From an uncultured Bacteroidales bacterium (GTDB lineage Bacteria; Bacteroidota; Bacteroidia; Bacteroidales; WCHB1-69), in assembly GCA_946413585.1 (NCBI GenBank), contig CAMKLG010000029.1:1-34922 (forward strand): a stretch of 34,922 nt of DNA. The letters are read 5' to 3'. Positions 15,357-23,437 of this stretch are shown piece by piece. The notes beneath the pieces were generated by a model that was not told where the DNA came from, ran no database searches, and saw only the letters and a program-made list of their open reading frames with translations. Numbering within the stretch: position 1 is the first letter of the stretch; every line of letters starts with the position of its first letter. Made by a program: the position numbers and the translations under genes.

Positions 15357-16952
15357 ATGAAAAGATATTTTCTTGTTGTTATAGCATTTTTGTGGGCGGT
15401 GTCCGTTTCGGCGCAAAGTGTTGTCGATTACGAGTCGGACGGAATGGAGTGCACGTCCATTACCGTGGGTAAGAAGGCCTCGGCTGATGGTTCGGTAATG
15501 ACTTCGCACACCGACGACAGTCACCGTTCGCGCACGAACATCTACGTGACTCCCGAGCAGGATTACGAGCGTGGGGCGACGCAGACCCTCTACAAACGCC
15601 AATGGGCGAAGAAGCAGTTGCCTGGGCAGATGCTGCGCTACGACAACATTCCGGTGGGTGAGATTCCGCAGGTGGAGCATACTTACCAGTTCCTCAACAC
15701 TGCATATCCGTGTGTGAATGAGGCGCAATTGGCTATCGGCGAATCGACTTTCGGTGGACGACCGGAACTTAAATCTGACAGTGGACTCATTGATTGTCAG
15801 CGACTTTGCATGTTGTTACTCCAACGTTGCTGTACAGCGCGCGAAGCTATTGAAACGGCTGGCGTGCTGCTGAAAAAATACGGTTGGATTGACGCGGGCG
15901 AGTGCTTGACCATTGCCGACAAGGATGAGGTTTGGCATCTCGAAATTCTCGGGCCAGGCAAAGGAAAAATAGGTGCCGTATGGGCGGCCCAGCGCGTACC
16001 CGACGACCACGTGGCCGTCAATGCCAATGCCTCCACCATCCGCGAAATCAATCTTAAGGACAAAGAATACTTCATGGCTTCAGATAACGTCTTTACTTTA
16101 GCCAAGGAGAACGGCTGGTGGGACGGCAAAGAGACCTTCCGCTTCGCTTACGCTTACGCCCCGCAGACCCGCACCATGCTGGCCTGCCGCCGCCGCGAAT
16201 GGCGAGTCTTCGACCTGCTAGCTCCATCCCTTCATCTTGACCCCAATGCCGAAAACTTCCCCTTTTCCGTGAAACCCGACACCTTGGTGACGTTGGAAAA
16301 GATGATGAGCGTCTTCAAGGATTATTATGAAGGCACTCCTTACGATATGCGTAAAACTCTGACAGTCACCGATAAAGATGGTAAAACCATCATCTCGCCT
16401 ATGGCCAATCCGTTCATGAAACTCGACGAGCTGATGCTGAATCGCATCAACGGCGGCTGGAACGAGCGCGGTGAGCGTAGCATCGCGGTGCATTTCACCG
16501 TCTATGCCACCATCATCCAATGCCGCAGTTGGTTGCCCGATGAGGTTGGCGCATTGTGCTGGTTTGCTCTCGATAATGTCGCATCCTCTATCTATGTGCC
16601 TATTTATGCGAATGTTACTGATCTTCCGTCCACCTACAAAACCGACGGACGCATAACGGGATTCAGCAAAGATGCCGCATGGTGGGCTTTCAACCGCGTG
16701 GGTACGATTGCCGCGCAACGTTGGGGTGACATGCATCCGTTTATTGATCGAGTTTGGGAACCGATGCAAAAAGAGTATATCAAAGAGCATTACGTCATTG
16801 AGCAGCGTGCGATGGAGCTCATCAAACAAGATCGTTATGAAGAGGCCATCCAAGTGCTGACCAACTTCACGGATTTGTGTGGTAATGAAGCGGTTGAGCG
16901 TGCGTGGAAGTTAGGTGATGAGTTGTGGACGAATTTCGATGGAATGTGGTAG
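15357..16952 (+). CDS. Secreted C69-family dipeptidase (PepD/U34-type)
   Basis: This 531-residue protein has an N-terminal signal peptide (about 1-19, ending VSAQ). The family's nucleophile region follows: C32 in ECTSITVGKKASADGSVM, then SHTDDS. In peptidase family C69 (Ntn-hydrolase fold) the Cys becomes the N-terminal nucleophile after processing, and the enzymes release N-terminal residues from short peptides, often dipeptides. The rest shows typical family stretches (IDCQRLCMLLLQRC, WHLEILGPGKGKIGAVWAAQRVPDDHVAVNAN). The signal peptide suggests periplasmic or extracellular peptide scavenging. It heads a three-gene plus-strand run; the thioesterase starts 14 bp downstream. Family call firm, exact specificity unknown. 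Confidence 0.92.
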   Translation: MKRYFLVVIAFLWAVSVSAQSVVDYESDGMECTSITVGKKASADGSVMTSHTDDSHRSRTNIYVTPEQDYERGATQTLYKRQWAKKQLPGQMLRYDNIPVGEIPQVEHTYQFLNTAYPCVNEAQLAIGESTFGGRPELKSDSGLIDCQRLCMLLLQRCCTAREAIETAGVLLKKYGWIDAGECLTIADKDEVWHLEILGPGKGKIGAVWAAQRVPDDHVAVNANASTIREINLKDKEYFMASDNVFTLAKENGWWDGKETFRFAYAYAPQTRTMLACRRREWRVFDLLAPSLHLDPNAENFPFSVKPDTLVTLEKMMSVFKDYYEGTPYDMRKTLTVTDKDGKTIISPMANPFMKLDELMLNRINGGWNERGERSIAVHFTVYATIIQCRSWLPDEVGALCWFALDNVASSIYVPIYANVTDLPSTYKTDGRITGFSKDAAWWAFNRVGTIAAQRWGDMHPFIDRVWEPMQKEYIKEHYVIEQRAMELIKQDRYEEAIQVLTNFTDLCGNEAVERAWKLGDELWTNFDGMW

Positions 16953-16966
16953 AAAATGTGTGAAAA

Positions 16967-17719
16967 ATGAGTGAACCATTGCCTGTTTTGGAAGAAAAAT
17001 TCGTCATCCCGTCCTATTTTGTCGATGATAATGCGCAATTGACGGTCACTTCGCTGTTTCAGCTGATTCAGGAGATGAGCGACCGGCATGCCACTATCTT
17101 AGGGGCTGGATGGAAACAATTGCGTCATAGAGGCTTCTTCTGGGTAATAACCAAGATTAAGCTGATAATCAACAGATTACCTTCATGGCAGGAGCCTGTC
17201 CTGCTGCGCACTTGGGTGAAGAAATCTGAGGCGGCTACTTCGCCCCGCGATTTTGAAATGGAAGATGCAGAGGGCAATATTTTGGTGGCAGCCAGCACAA
17301 TATGGGCTATTTTGGACAAGGAACAGGGCCGTCCGCAGCGCATGGACATGTTCGACGGCTGTTTTATGCCGCAGGAACGCAGTGCCATCGATCGGAAACC
17401 ACCTAAAATCGGCCCCGTTCAGGCCCCAGATGTACTTCCCGAGTCTAAGTCAGTGCTCTATTCGGATATCGATATGAACCATCACGTGAATAATGCGCAT
17501 TATATTCAATGGGCATTTGATTCGGTGAGTGACGCTTTTCGTAAGTCGCACAAAATCAGCAGTGTAGTGGTTAATTTCATTGCACAAGCCAAATTTGGCG
17601 ACAGCTATCGCGTATGCACGGAACATGTTGCCGATGAAACCTATAAGATTGCCGTTTTTTCTGAAGATATGCAAACGGAATTTTGCAGACTTCAGACAGA
17701 GTGGAAAAATGTAAATTAG
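16967..17719 (+). CDS. Acyl-ACP thioesterase (FatA/FatB-type, double hotdog)
   Basis: A 250-residue protein of the acyl-ACP thioesterase family (PF01643), which hydrolyses acyl-acyl carrier protein to free fatty acids. The first hotdog half begins at about residue 10 with the family pattern of a strand followed by LFQLIQEMSDRHA, then WVITKIKLIINRLPSWQE. The second half carries the catalytic segment SDIDMNHHVNNAHY (166-179), where the Asp, Asn171 and His173 correspond to the conserved D-x-N-x-H active site of bacterial and plant enzymes. No signal peptide is seen, so it is cytoplasmic. It lies 14 bp after the dipeptidase gene and 20 bp before a conserved hypothetical gene. Confidence 0.9.
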   Translation: MSEPLPVLEEKFVIPSYFVDDNAQLTVTSLFQLIQEMSDRHATILGAGWKQLRHRGFFWVITKIKLIINRLPSWQEPVLLRTWVKKSEAATSPRDFEMEDAEGNILVAASTIWAILDKEQGRPQRMDMFDGCFMPQERSAIDRKPPKIGPVQAPDVLPESKSVLYSDIDMNHHVNNAHYIQWAFDSVSDAFRKSHKISSVVVNFIAQAKFGDSYRVCTEHVADETYKIAVFSEDMQTEFCRLQTEWKNVN

Positions 17720-17739
17720 AACCTTAGCCTCCGCCCGTT

Positions 17740-18336
17740 ATGTACATGAATGAAGATTTGTTCGTAGATTTCCTCAGTGTCAAGGAGGTACTATGGGTGG
17801 GAATCAACTTTTCTCAAGCCAAGTTCACGCGCAACGGTTTCAATTTCACTCAAGAAATCATGCATCATTATTTCCATGAGTGGAATATGCTGATACTCAA
17901 CGACCAAAAGAAATACGATATCCGTATGAGCTTCCGCAAGCCTGTGATGCAGTATGACCTTTCGGTGGTGACAAAGCTCAATAAATCGCTGAAAGTCAAC
18001 GATGTGCTGACGAAATTCATCGGCATTAAAGATGTGTTCAAGGATGAGCAAATGTGCCAGTATGTTTCTGGATTACAGTTTCCGCAGACCATGAAATATG
18101 CGCTTACCTTTGTGGTGGAATCGTTTGATTATGGGTTAAAAAACGCCGCTATTTGGGTGGTTGTGGTAGAAACGGCAACACACGAGGTCGTGTTGTGCGA
18201 AAAATTCCTGAAGAAGCCCGCAGGCATAGGTACCCGAAACTATTGGGCTAGAACGTTTTACAATGTGTTTTACGACATACAATCCAACTCGTTTATGCGT
18301 TGGGAAAATATGGTGAAAGACAAAATTGGCGGTTAA
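17740..18336 (+). CDS. Conserved hypothetical protein, Bacteroidetes type (198 residues)
   Basis: I do not know the function. The protein is soluble, with no signal or membrane segment. It is rich in aromatic residues, with motifs I associate with a widespread uncharacterised Bacteroidetes family: a VGINFSQAKF stretch near residue 20, HEWNMLILNDQKKYDIR around 46-62, and a C-terminal GIGTRNYWARTFYNV segment. An alternative start two codons in (MNEDLF) is equally possible. It is the last gene of the dipeptidase-thioesterase run, 20 bp after the thioesterase, and converges on queA, whose stop is 17 bp away. Codon use is like its neighbours, so I take it as a real resident gene. Confidence 0.82.
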   Translation: MYMNEDLFVDFLSVKEVLWVGINFSQAKFTRNGFNFTQEIMHHYFHEWNMLILNDQKKYDIRMSFRKPVMQYDLSVVTKLNKSLKVNDVLTKFIGIKDVFKDEQMCQYVSGLQFPQTMKYALTFVVESFDYGLKNAAIWVVVVETATHEVVLCEKFLKKPAGIGTRNYWARTFYNVFYDIQSNSFMRWENMVKDKIGG

Positions 18337-18353
18337 TTTGCCAATAGACAATA

Positions 18354-19577
18354 TTATATATATAAGTTGGAGTCGCCGTAGCTTAAGAAACGGTAGTCGC
18401 TTTCCAATGCGTGCTGGTAAATGCGATGCCAATTGTCTCCTAAGAAATTGGAAATCAACAATAAGAGCGTGCTTTTGGGCTGATGAAAATTGGTGATCAG
18501 TCCGTTTACAATATGCCTTTTGTAGGTAGGCAGGATGATTAGTCGCGTGCTGGCGCGAAGCATGTCTGTATCGTGTTGCTTCAAAAAGTCGAGGATAGCC
18601 GTTAACGACTGATCCACAGTTACTTCGTGAATGTGAGGGTTGTCGTACGTCTCCCATTGTTCCACTAACAGAGGGTTTTCCAATTTGAGGTACAATTTCG
18701 CACCAATAACGAACAATGATTCCAGCGTGCGCGTGACCGTTGTCCCTACAGCAATGAGTTGTTTCTTCTTGTTTTTCAGCAATTTATGGATGAAATCTTC
18801 AGTGATGATGATTTTCTCCTCGTGCATAAAGTGGTCTCCGATAGTTTCGGAAGAGACAGGTTTGAACGTTCCCGCTCCCACGTGTAGCGTAACGTACTCG
18901 GTTTCAATGCCTTTCGTGTTCAGTGTATGCAGCAGTTCGTCAGTGAAGTGGAGCCCGGCGGTGGGGGCAGCTACGGAGCCGTCGTGACGAGCATAGACCG
19001 TTTGGTAACGTTCTGTGTCACTGTCTTCTGCATCGCGGTGAATGTAGGGAGGAAGAGGTACTTTCCCGTAAGCCTCTATCCATTCGGCAAAGGAGATGTC
19101 GGTGTCGGACCACGTGAAGGTTACTTCGAAAGTGCCTTCGATAGCTTCTCCGCGTTCTGCTTTGATGCGGATAACACGCTCGTTGATAGGTACTTCAATT
19201 TCCAAAGGATGCTTCCATTTCCGCGCATTGCCCACCATGCACTTCCAGGTTACGCAACCGCTGAGGGTGAAAGCAACGGCAGGGTCGTTGGTGGGGGAGA
19301 GCGGTTCCAGACAGAAGATTTCGATGGCAGCGCCTGTGGTGTTGTGCACCTGCAACCGCGCATGAATCACCTTCGAATTGTTGAATACCAACCACTGATT
19401 CCCAGTCAGGAAATCGGGTAATTGATGGAAAACAGAGTCGGTGATTTTGCTGCTTTCCTTGTTGAAAATCAATAATTTAGAATTGTCTCGCTGCTCGGCG
19501 GGATAGAAAGCGATACGTGACTCCGGCAAGGGGTAGTCATAATCTTCGATGCGGATATTTCGGTTCAAATCAGTCAT
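18354..19577 (-). CDS. queA: S-adenosylmethionine:tRNA ribosyltransferase-isomerase
   Basis: QueA transfers and rearranges the ribose of S-adenosylmethionine onto 7-aminomethyl-7-deazaguanine at the tRNA wobble position, forming epoxyqueuosine. With the start at 19577 the protein has 407 residues, the usual length for Bacteroidetes QueA. Family motifs include DYDYPLPESRIAFYPAEQRDNSKLL near the N-terminus, VFNNSKVIHARL, the PLPPYIHR segment, YQTVYARHDGSVAAPTAGLHFT, and HVGAGTFKPV. A longer in-frame start at 19688 would run through a promoter element and add 37 residues unlike the family, so I reject it. It is divergent from the envelope operon starting at 19669. Confidence 0.95.
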   Translation of the reverse strand: MTDLNRNIRIEDYDYPLPESRIAFYPAEQRDNSKLLIFNKESSKITDSVFHQLPDFLTGNQWLVFNNSKVIHARLQVHNTTGAAIEIFCLEPLSPTNDPAVAFTLSGCVTWKCMVGNARKWKHPLEIEVPINERVIRIKAERGEAIEGTFEVTFTWSDTDISFAEWIEAYGKVPLPPYIHRDAEDSDTERYQTVYARHDGSVAAPTAGLHFTDELLHTLNTKGIETEYVTLHVGAGTFKPVSSETIGDHFMHEEKIIITEDFIHKLLKNKKKQLIAVGTTVTRTLESLFVIGAKLYLKLENPLLVEQWETYDNPHIHEVTVDQSLTAILDFLKQHDTDMLRASTRLIILPTYKRHIVNGLITNFHQPKSTLLLLISNFLGDNWHRIYQHALESDYRFLSYGDSNLYI

Positions 19578-19582
19578 GGCGG

Positions 19583-19590
19583 CAAAAGTA
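19583..19590 (-). promoter_or_regulatory. Predicted -7 promoter element for queA
   Basis: The minus strand reads TACTTTTG, a perfect TAnnTTTG. Only five bases separate it from the chosen ATG (19577), which would make the message nearly leaderless. Either the mRNA is leaderless or another promoter further upstream is used. Confidence 0.4.
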
Positions 19591-19614
19591 CATTTATTTT
19601 TAACAACTTTTAAC

Positions 19615-19645
19615 TTGACAAACGCTTTTTGGCGTTGTATATTTG
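19615..19645 (+). promoter_or_regulatory. Promoter for the two-gene envelope operon
   Basis: A TTG (19615-19617) is followed by 20 bp and then TATATTTG (19638-19645). This fits the Bacteroides -33/-7 promoter (TTTG, 19-21 bp, TAnnTTTG) apart from the first T of the -33 box. Transcription would begin at about 19650. That excludes the ATGs at 19549 and 19648 as start codons and supports the ATG at 19669. Confidence 0.65.
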
Positions 19646-19668
19646 CCATGAAACAATTTATTGAAATT

Positions 19669-20463
19669 ATGAAAACAAAAATCTTCATAAAGATACTGTT
19701 TTTCAGCTGCTTATATATAGCAGTACCTGCGGAAGGATATTCGCAAGAGGATTTGCTTTGCGCTCATATTGCAGAAAATATGGACAAAAGTCCTTCGTTA
19801 ACTGCATTTTCAAAAACAGGCGTAGGATTTCATGTCCGAAATGACTTCGGAATGAAGGAGATGATGTTTGCGGAGGTTGTCAGCGTATGGCATCGAAAAA
19901 AGAATTTTCTGATGATGTCCGTAAATCATTATGGCTATGTGAATTACGGTGAGATGCAACTTTCGGTTGGCTACGGTCGGAACTTTGGAGACCACTTTGC
20001 CATGACAGCTCGGATTTTCTATCTGATGGCGCATGCCCGAGAGTATCCGAGCAGTCATTCCCTTTGTGTTGATGTGGCAGTGGCGTATAAAGTGACCCCA
20101 AAGCTTTGGTTGGATGCTACGGTGTATAATCCTTTTATGCTGCATTATGGTTTGCTAGGACAGAATGTTATACCGTTGAGGTTCACGGTCGGTTGTACCT
20201 ATATGCCGTTGCAGAAATTCTTGGTGTCACTCACCACGTCGAAGCTGTTTCCGGGAGAGTGGGAAGTTGATGGTCGCTTTATGATTCAGCCGATAGCTCC
20301 ACTTCTGCTCGCCGTCAACTGCTCGAATGCACGTCTTGGTGTTTATATTGGGCTGACATACAAAAAGTTCCTGATTTCTGTAGAAGCGGCATGGCATTAT
20401 AGAATCTCCGTTTCTCCGCAGATGGGAGGATTCTATTTTCCAGAAAGGAGGGTGGGCGCATGA
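19669..20463 (+). CDS. Predicted exported beta-rich protein of unknown function (264 residues)
   Basis: Starting at 19669 the protein begins with a clear signal peptide (MKTKIFIKILFFSCLYIAVP, about 1-25). The mature part is made of alternating polar/aromatic stretches suggesting beta strands (FMLHYGLLGQNVIPLRFTVG, SNARLGVYIGLTYKKFLISVEAAWHY), as in small outer-membrane-type barrels. I do not recognise the family. Two upstream in-frame ATGs are rejected: one lies before the predicted promoter and the other at the predicted transcription start. It ends in an ATGA overlap with the 655-residue gene, so the two are translationally coupled and probably act together in the envelope. Confidence 0.8.
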   Translation: MKTKIFIKILFFSCLYIAVPAEGYSQEDLLCAHIAENMDKSPSLTAFSKTGVGFHVRNDFGMKEMMFAEVVSVWHRKKNFLMMSVNHYGYVNYGEMQLSVGYGRNFGDHFAMTARIFYLMAHAREYPSSHSLCVDVAVAYKVTPKLWLDATVYNPFMLHYGLLGQNVIPLRFTVGCTYMPLQKFLVSLTTSKLFPGEWEVDGRFMIQPIAPLLLAVNCSNARLGVYIGLTYKKFLISVEAAWHYRISVSPQMGGFYFPERRVGA

Positions 20464-22427
20464 AAAGGCTTGAAAATAAAGGATTTGGACTGGAATGGTT
20501 CGTCTTCATTATGGTGATGCTGATTCCGAAGCTGTCCCTTTTTGCGCAGCAAGATAGCCTTTGGGTGTTGGAGACGGTTATCGACAACTATGAGCTCCAG
20601 ATGGAAGATTTGGAGGATATAGAGAATATCTCCGAAGAACTATTGGAACGGATGGAAATGTCTCAAATTGGAGGTCTGTTGAATTTGAATGATTTGAGCT
20701 ACGAACAAGCTGTAAACCAGTTGCAGCTATCTGATTATCAATATTATCAACTCCAATTGTATATTGAGGAGTATGGACAATTGTATAGTATCTATGAGTT
20801 GGATGCGATAGAGGGCTTTATGGAGAAGGATAGACTACGGTTGGCGGTTTTGGCAGTGATCGGGCCGCCGCCAAAGTCCAAGCCGACCTTTAAGGAGTTG
20901 TGGAAAGCGAGCAAGAGCGTGTTGTGGGTGCGATATGGGCAAGTGGTGGAACGGCAGGCGGGCTACGATACGACCCGCGCTAACCATTACGAGGGGTCCC
21001 CTGCGCACGTGCAATTTCGCTACGACTACCATGTGCGCCAACATTTCGGCTTCCGCATTGCCGGAGAGAAAGATGCGGGCGAACCGTTTTTCCGAGGAGA
21101 GCAGAAGTATGGTTTCGACCACTATTCGGGGTCGGTCTATGTGAAGAATCTCAAATGGTTGAAGTGTGCGGTATTGGGCGACTATCGGCTCAACTTTGGT
21201 CAAGGATTGGTGTTGGGATCCTCGATGATGTCGGGGAAAGGAGGCGATGTATCTACGATTCGGCGATTTGCGGAAGGAGTGCGCCCCGTGGCCACCACCA
21301 ACGAGAGCGAGCTTTTTCGAGGAGGAGCGGTCACGCTGGGGAACAGCAAATGGTTGGGTAGCCTTTTTGTTGGAGATGTCACAGAGACCAACTCTAACGC
21401 CTTTGGCGGAGCCGTTTCCTATCGGCGGGCGCATTTTAGCGTCGGACTGCACGCCGTCTGTTTTGGAGATTATGCGGACACGGCACTCGCACGCGAGAAG
21501 TGGCAGGCGCTGTTCTGCCCAAAACACGTGAATGCCGGACTTTCCTACCATGCCGTTTGGCGTAAACAGCTGTTCTTCGGGGAGATGGCGGTCAACGAGC
21601 AAGGCAAGGTGTCTATGTTGCACACGGCGGTTTTCGCGGTGAATCCTGTGTTCCGTTTCGCGACGTTGGTACGGTATTACACCACGGGCTATGAAGCTCC
21701 GATGGGCAGGGCCTTCCGTGTAACTTCTGGAGATTGCGGGGAGTTTGGAACTTACTTGGCGGGGCATCTTGTGCTATCGCGGAAGGTAGAGACGGACTTT
21801 TTTTTCGACTACTATAGGCTGCTGTGGCTGAGCTACCAGACTGATGCGCCGATTCAAGGTGTGGATGGCGGTATGTCGTTGACTTGCCGGTTATCGCGAA
21901 AAAGCACTTTGATGATGCGCTACCAGTGGCGCTCGAAGCCCAAGAATGCGAGTGGAGAGGACTATTTACGACGGTTGGCAGGACTCAACCGCCATCGGAT
22001 ACGACTACAGTGGAGCAATGAACCTTCCCCGTTGTTGAAATTGAAAACGGAGGTCAGTGCGGTATTTGACCATACGGATGGTGCGAAGTGGAAAAAAGGC
22101 ATTCTGATGTATCAGGATGTGGTGCTCCATTTCCGAAAGCCGCAACTTGGTCTGTATCTGCGGGTTGCTTACTTCGATACTGACAGTTACGACGAGCGGC
22201 TGTACGCATACGAGAACGATGTCTATTACGCATTCACGGTTGGTTCCTACTATTACCAAGGGATGCGGGCATACCTGATGTTGCGCTACAAGATACAGAA
22301 TTTCAGTATCTGGCTGCGTGTCTCGCGGACGCACTATCTAAACAAAGAAATCATCAGCAGTGGTTTGACGCAAATCGACAAGCCACACAAAACGGAGGTG
22401 AAAGCGCAGGTGATGTACCGGTTTTGA
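20460..22427 (+). CDS. Helix-hairpin-helix domain protein with beta-rich C-terminal region
   Basis: This 655-residue protein has an N-terminal hydrophobic segment (about 14-28, ending LFAQQ) that looks like a signal peptide. An acidic stretch with repeated ComEA-like helix-hairpin-helix units follows (about 45-125: LLNLNDLSYEQAVNQLQLSDYQYYQL, IYELDAIEGF). The long remainder has alternating aromatic/polar beta strands and ends in VMYRF, a terminal aromatic typical of outer-membrane barrels. Such HhH-plus-barrel proteins recur in Bacteroidetes; their function is not established to my knowledge. The start overlaps the previous stop as ATGA. An AAAGGAGGG run just upstream is an unusually strong Shine-Dalgarno for this phylum, though its G-run sits close to the ATG. 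Confidence 0.85.
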   Translation: MKRLENKGFGLEWFVFIMVMLIPKLSLFAQQDSLWVLETVIDNYELQMEDLEDIENISEELLERMEMSQIGGLLNLNDLSYEQAVNQLQLSDYQYYQLQLYIEEYGQLYSIYELDAIEGFMEKDRLRLAVLAVIGPPPKSKPTFKELWKASKSVLWVRYGQVVERQAGYDTTRANHYEGSPAHVQFRYDYHVRQHFGFRIAGEKDAGEPFFRGEQKYGFDHYSGSVYVKNLKWLKCAVLGDYRLNFGQGLVLGSSMMSGKGGDVSTIRRFAEGVRPVATTNESELFRGGAVTLGNSKWLGSLFVGDVTETNSNAFGGAVSYRRAHFSVGLHAVCFGDYADTALAREKWQALFCPKHVNAGLSYHAVWRKQLFFGEMAVNEQGKVSMLHTAVFAVNPVFRFATLVRYYTTGYEAPMGRAFRVTSGDCGEFGTYLAGHLVLSRKVETDFFFDYYRLLWLSYQTDAPIQGVDGGMSLTCRLSRKSTLMMRYQWRSKPKNASGEDYLRRLAGLNRHRIRLQWSNEPSPLLKLKTEVSAVFDHTDGAKWKKGILMYQDVVLHFRKPQLGLYLRVAYFDTDSYDERLYAYENDVYYAFTVGSYYYQGMRAYLMLRYKIQNFSIWLRVSRTHYLNKEIISSGLTQIDKPHKTEVKAQVMYRF

Positions 22428-22445
22428 AACGACTCTACGGTTTCC

Positions 22446-22470
22446 AGCCCCTGCGCGGCTCGTATTTTTT
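22446..22470 (+). terminator. Weak candidate terminator after the HhH gene
   Basis: AGCC (22446-22449) pairs with GGCT (22457-22460) around a 7-nt loop, followed four bases later by six T (22465-22470). The stem is only 4 bp, so the call is weak. The position just after the HhH stop is right. Confidence 0.3.
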
Positions 22471-22729
22471 GCAGAACTGTTTGTAGCTTTTGGCCTGTGT
22501 GTTGGATGCCGATTTCACTTCTGACATTCATGGATCGGATAAGACGGCGACGGACTGCACCACCAAGCGTGCTGGACGACCGCATCCGTCACCCCACACT
22601 GCGCTCCACTCCGTTGCGCTTGTATGGGGTTATTGGGATTCCGTGCCTCCGGCACGAGTCCGCAACCGGGACTGGCATCCTATTGTCTTCTATTTGTAAA
22701 TCGGAGGAGAAAGACGATGATATGGCCAT

Positions 22730-22796
22730 GATAATGCGATGTTATCGGAAAGGGCAAGAGTTTGCGGTATGACGTGGTGGCCAAACGGAATGGCGG
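22730..22796. repeat. Dispersed 67-bp repeat, copy 1
   Basis: By hand alignment this segment matches 25623-25689 at 62 of 67 positions without gaps. It starts GATAATGCGATG and ends GGCCAAACGGAATGGCGG. The flanks are unrelated, except that copy 2 has an inverted copy of the end sequence on its left. The two copies bracket the pseudogene, the SGNH hydrolase and the DUF4143 ATPase. Confidence 0.85.
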
Positions 22797-22851
22797 AATG
22801 CAGCGAGGATATGACATAACCTTGTTCACATACTCATTATCAAACAACACA

Positions 22852-23352
22852 CTATTGAATCACCATTTTCGAATTATGTGGGAAATTCCCTTCGAGCCCA
22901 TAGCAAGAGTTCACCTTAAATTCTTTGTTGGAATAAATAGTGACATTATAGTAAGTGTGTTCTGTCGATCCCAAATAATGATAATCGATGATCACATCTA
23001 CAGTTCCATTGGATTGTGGTACAGAACGAATGTTGGTGTAATTTAGATCCGGCACATACATTTTAAGACAATACTTGATTGCCTCCACCGCCGTTTGTTC
23101 TCTGGACGTTTTGACGATCTGTTGTTCGTCACCGTCAGTCTTTTTGGAATCCGACGGCTTTGGATGTGTTATGTCGTCATCAGCTGTCTCATACGATGGG
23201 GTCAATCCATTCATTTTTTGCAGGGTGGCCACCTCCTGCTGCAGTTGGTTTATCTGCTTTTACAAATCCTTTTGATTGGAAGAAAAGGAGAAAGTGCAGG
23301 AATTGCCTATAACAGCAATTATTACCGAAAGGAGCAAGATTGATTTTTTCAT
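22852..23352 (-). pseudogene. Putative lipoprotein gene interrupted by one in-frame TAA
   Basis: From the ATG at 23352 the minus strand reads a signal peptide with a lipobox-like end (MKKSILLLSVIIAVIGNSC, Cys19), then SSNQKDL. A TAA follows at codon 31 (23262-23260). Beyond it the same frame continues with a heptad stretch (KQINQLQQEVATLQKM), a polar linker and a C-terminal domain (EAIKYCLKMYVPDLNYTNIRSV...), to TAG at 22852. The full reading would be 166 residues. One change from CAA to TAA would explain the break. A GTG at 23232 could start the remaining 126 residues but would lack the export signal. The function of the C-terminal domain is not recognised. It lies 85 bp after the SGNH hydrolase gene. 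Confidence 0.8.
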
Positions 23353-23383
23353 TGGAAAGAATTTTGGTCAAAAAATGGATGGG

Positions 23384-23391
23384 CAAAAATA
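23384..23391 (-). promoter_or_regulatory. Predicted -7 element for the interrupted lipoprotein gene
   Basis: The minus strand reads TATTTTTG, a perfect TAnnTTTG, 31 bases before the ATG at 23352. It supports that ATG as the original start and the signal-peptide frame as a real gene. Confidence 0.45.
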
Positions 23392-23437
23392 AGAAAATTC
23401 TGGTCAATTAGTTATTCTTTTTTCTCCCAAGACAGGA

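Larger units (their letters stand above)
22428..22851. other. Convergent intergenic region with repeat remnants and one 30-codon frame
   Basis: This 424-bp region between convergent genes holds several things. There is a weak terminator at 22446. A 30-codon minus-strand frame (22435-22527) starts MSEVKSAS and ends YEPRRGWKP; it looks protein-like but has no visible ribosome site. Around 22587-22660, a C-rich segment runs from CCCCACACTGCGCTCC to the perfect hairpin CGTGCC-TCC-GGCACG (22642-22656), which resembles dispersed intergenic repeats I associate with Bacteroidales. The last element is the 67-bp repeat copy at 22730-22796. Longer plus-strand frames here (22490-22772) read through the repeats and are not called. 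Confidence 0.6.

Noticed and set aside
22490-22772. Plus-strand frames of 69-91 codons downstream of the HhH gene
   Set aside because: They read through the C-rich hairpin repeat and the 67-bp repeat; composition is Pro/Arg/His-rich as expected from non-coding GC-rich DNA.
22852-23232. A complete 126-residue gene starting at GTG 23232
   Set aside because: The frame continues upstream through one TAA into a signal peptide and a properly placed promoter, so a broken longer gene explains the data better.
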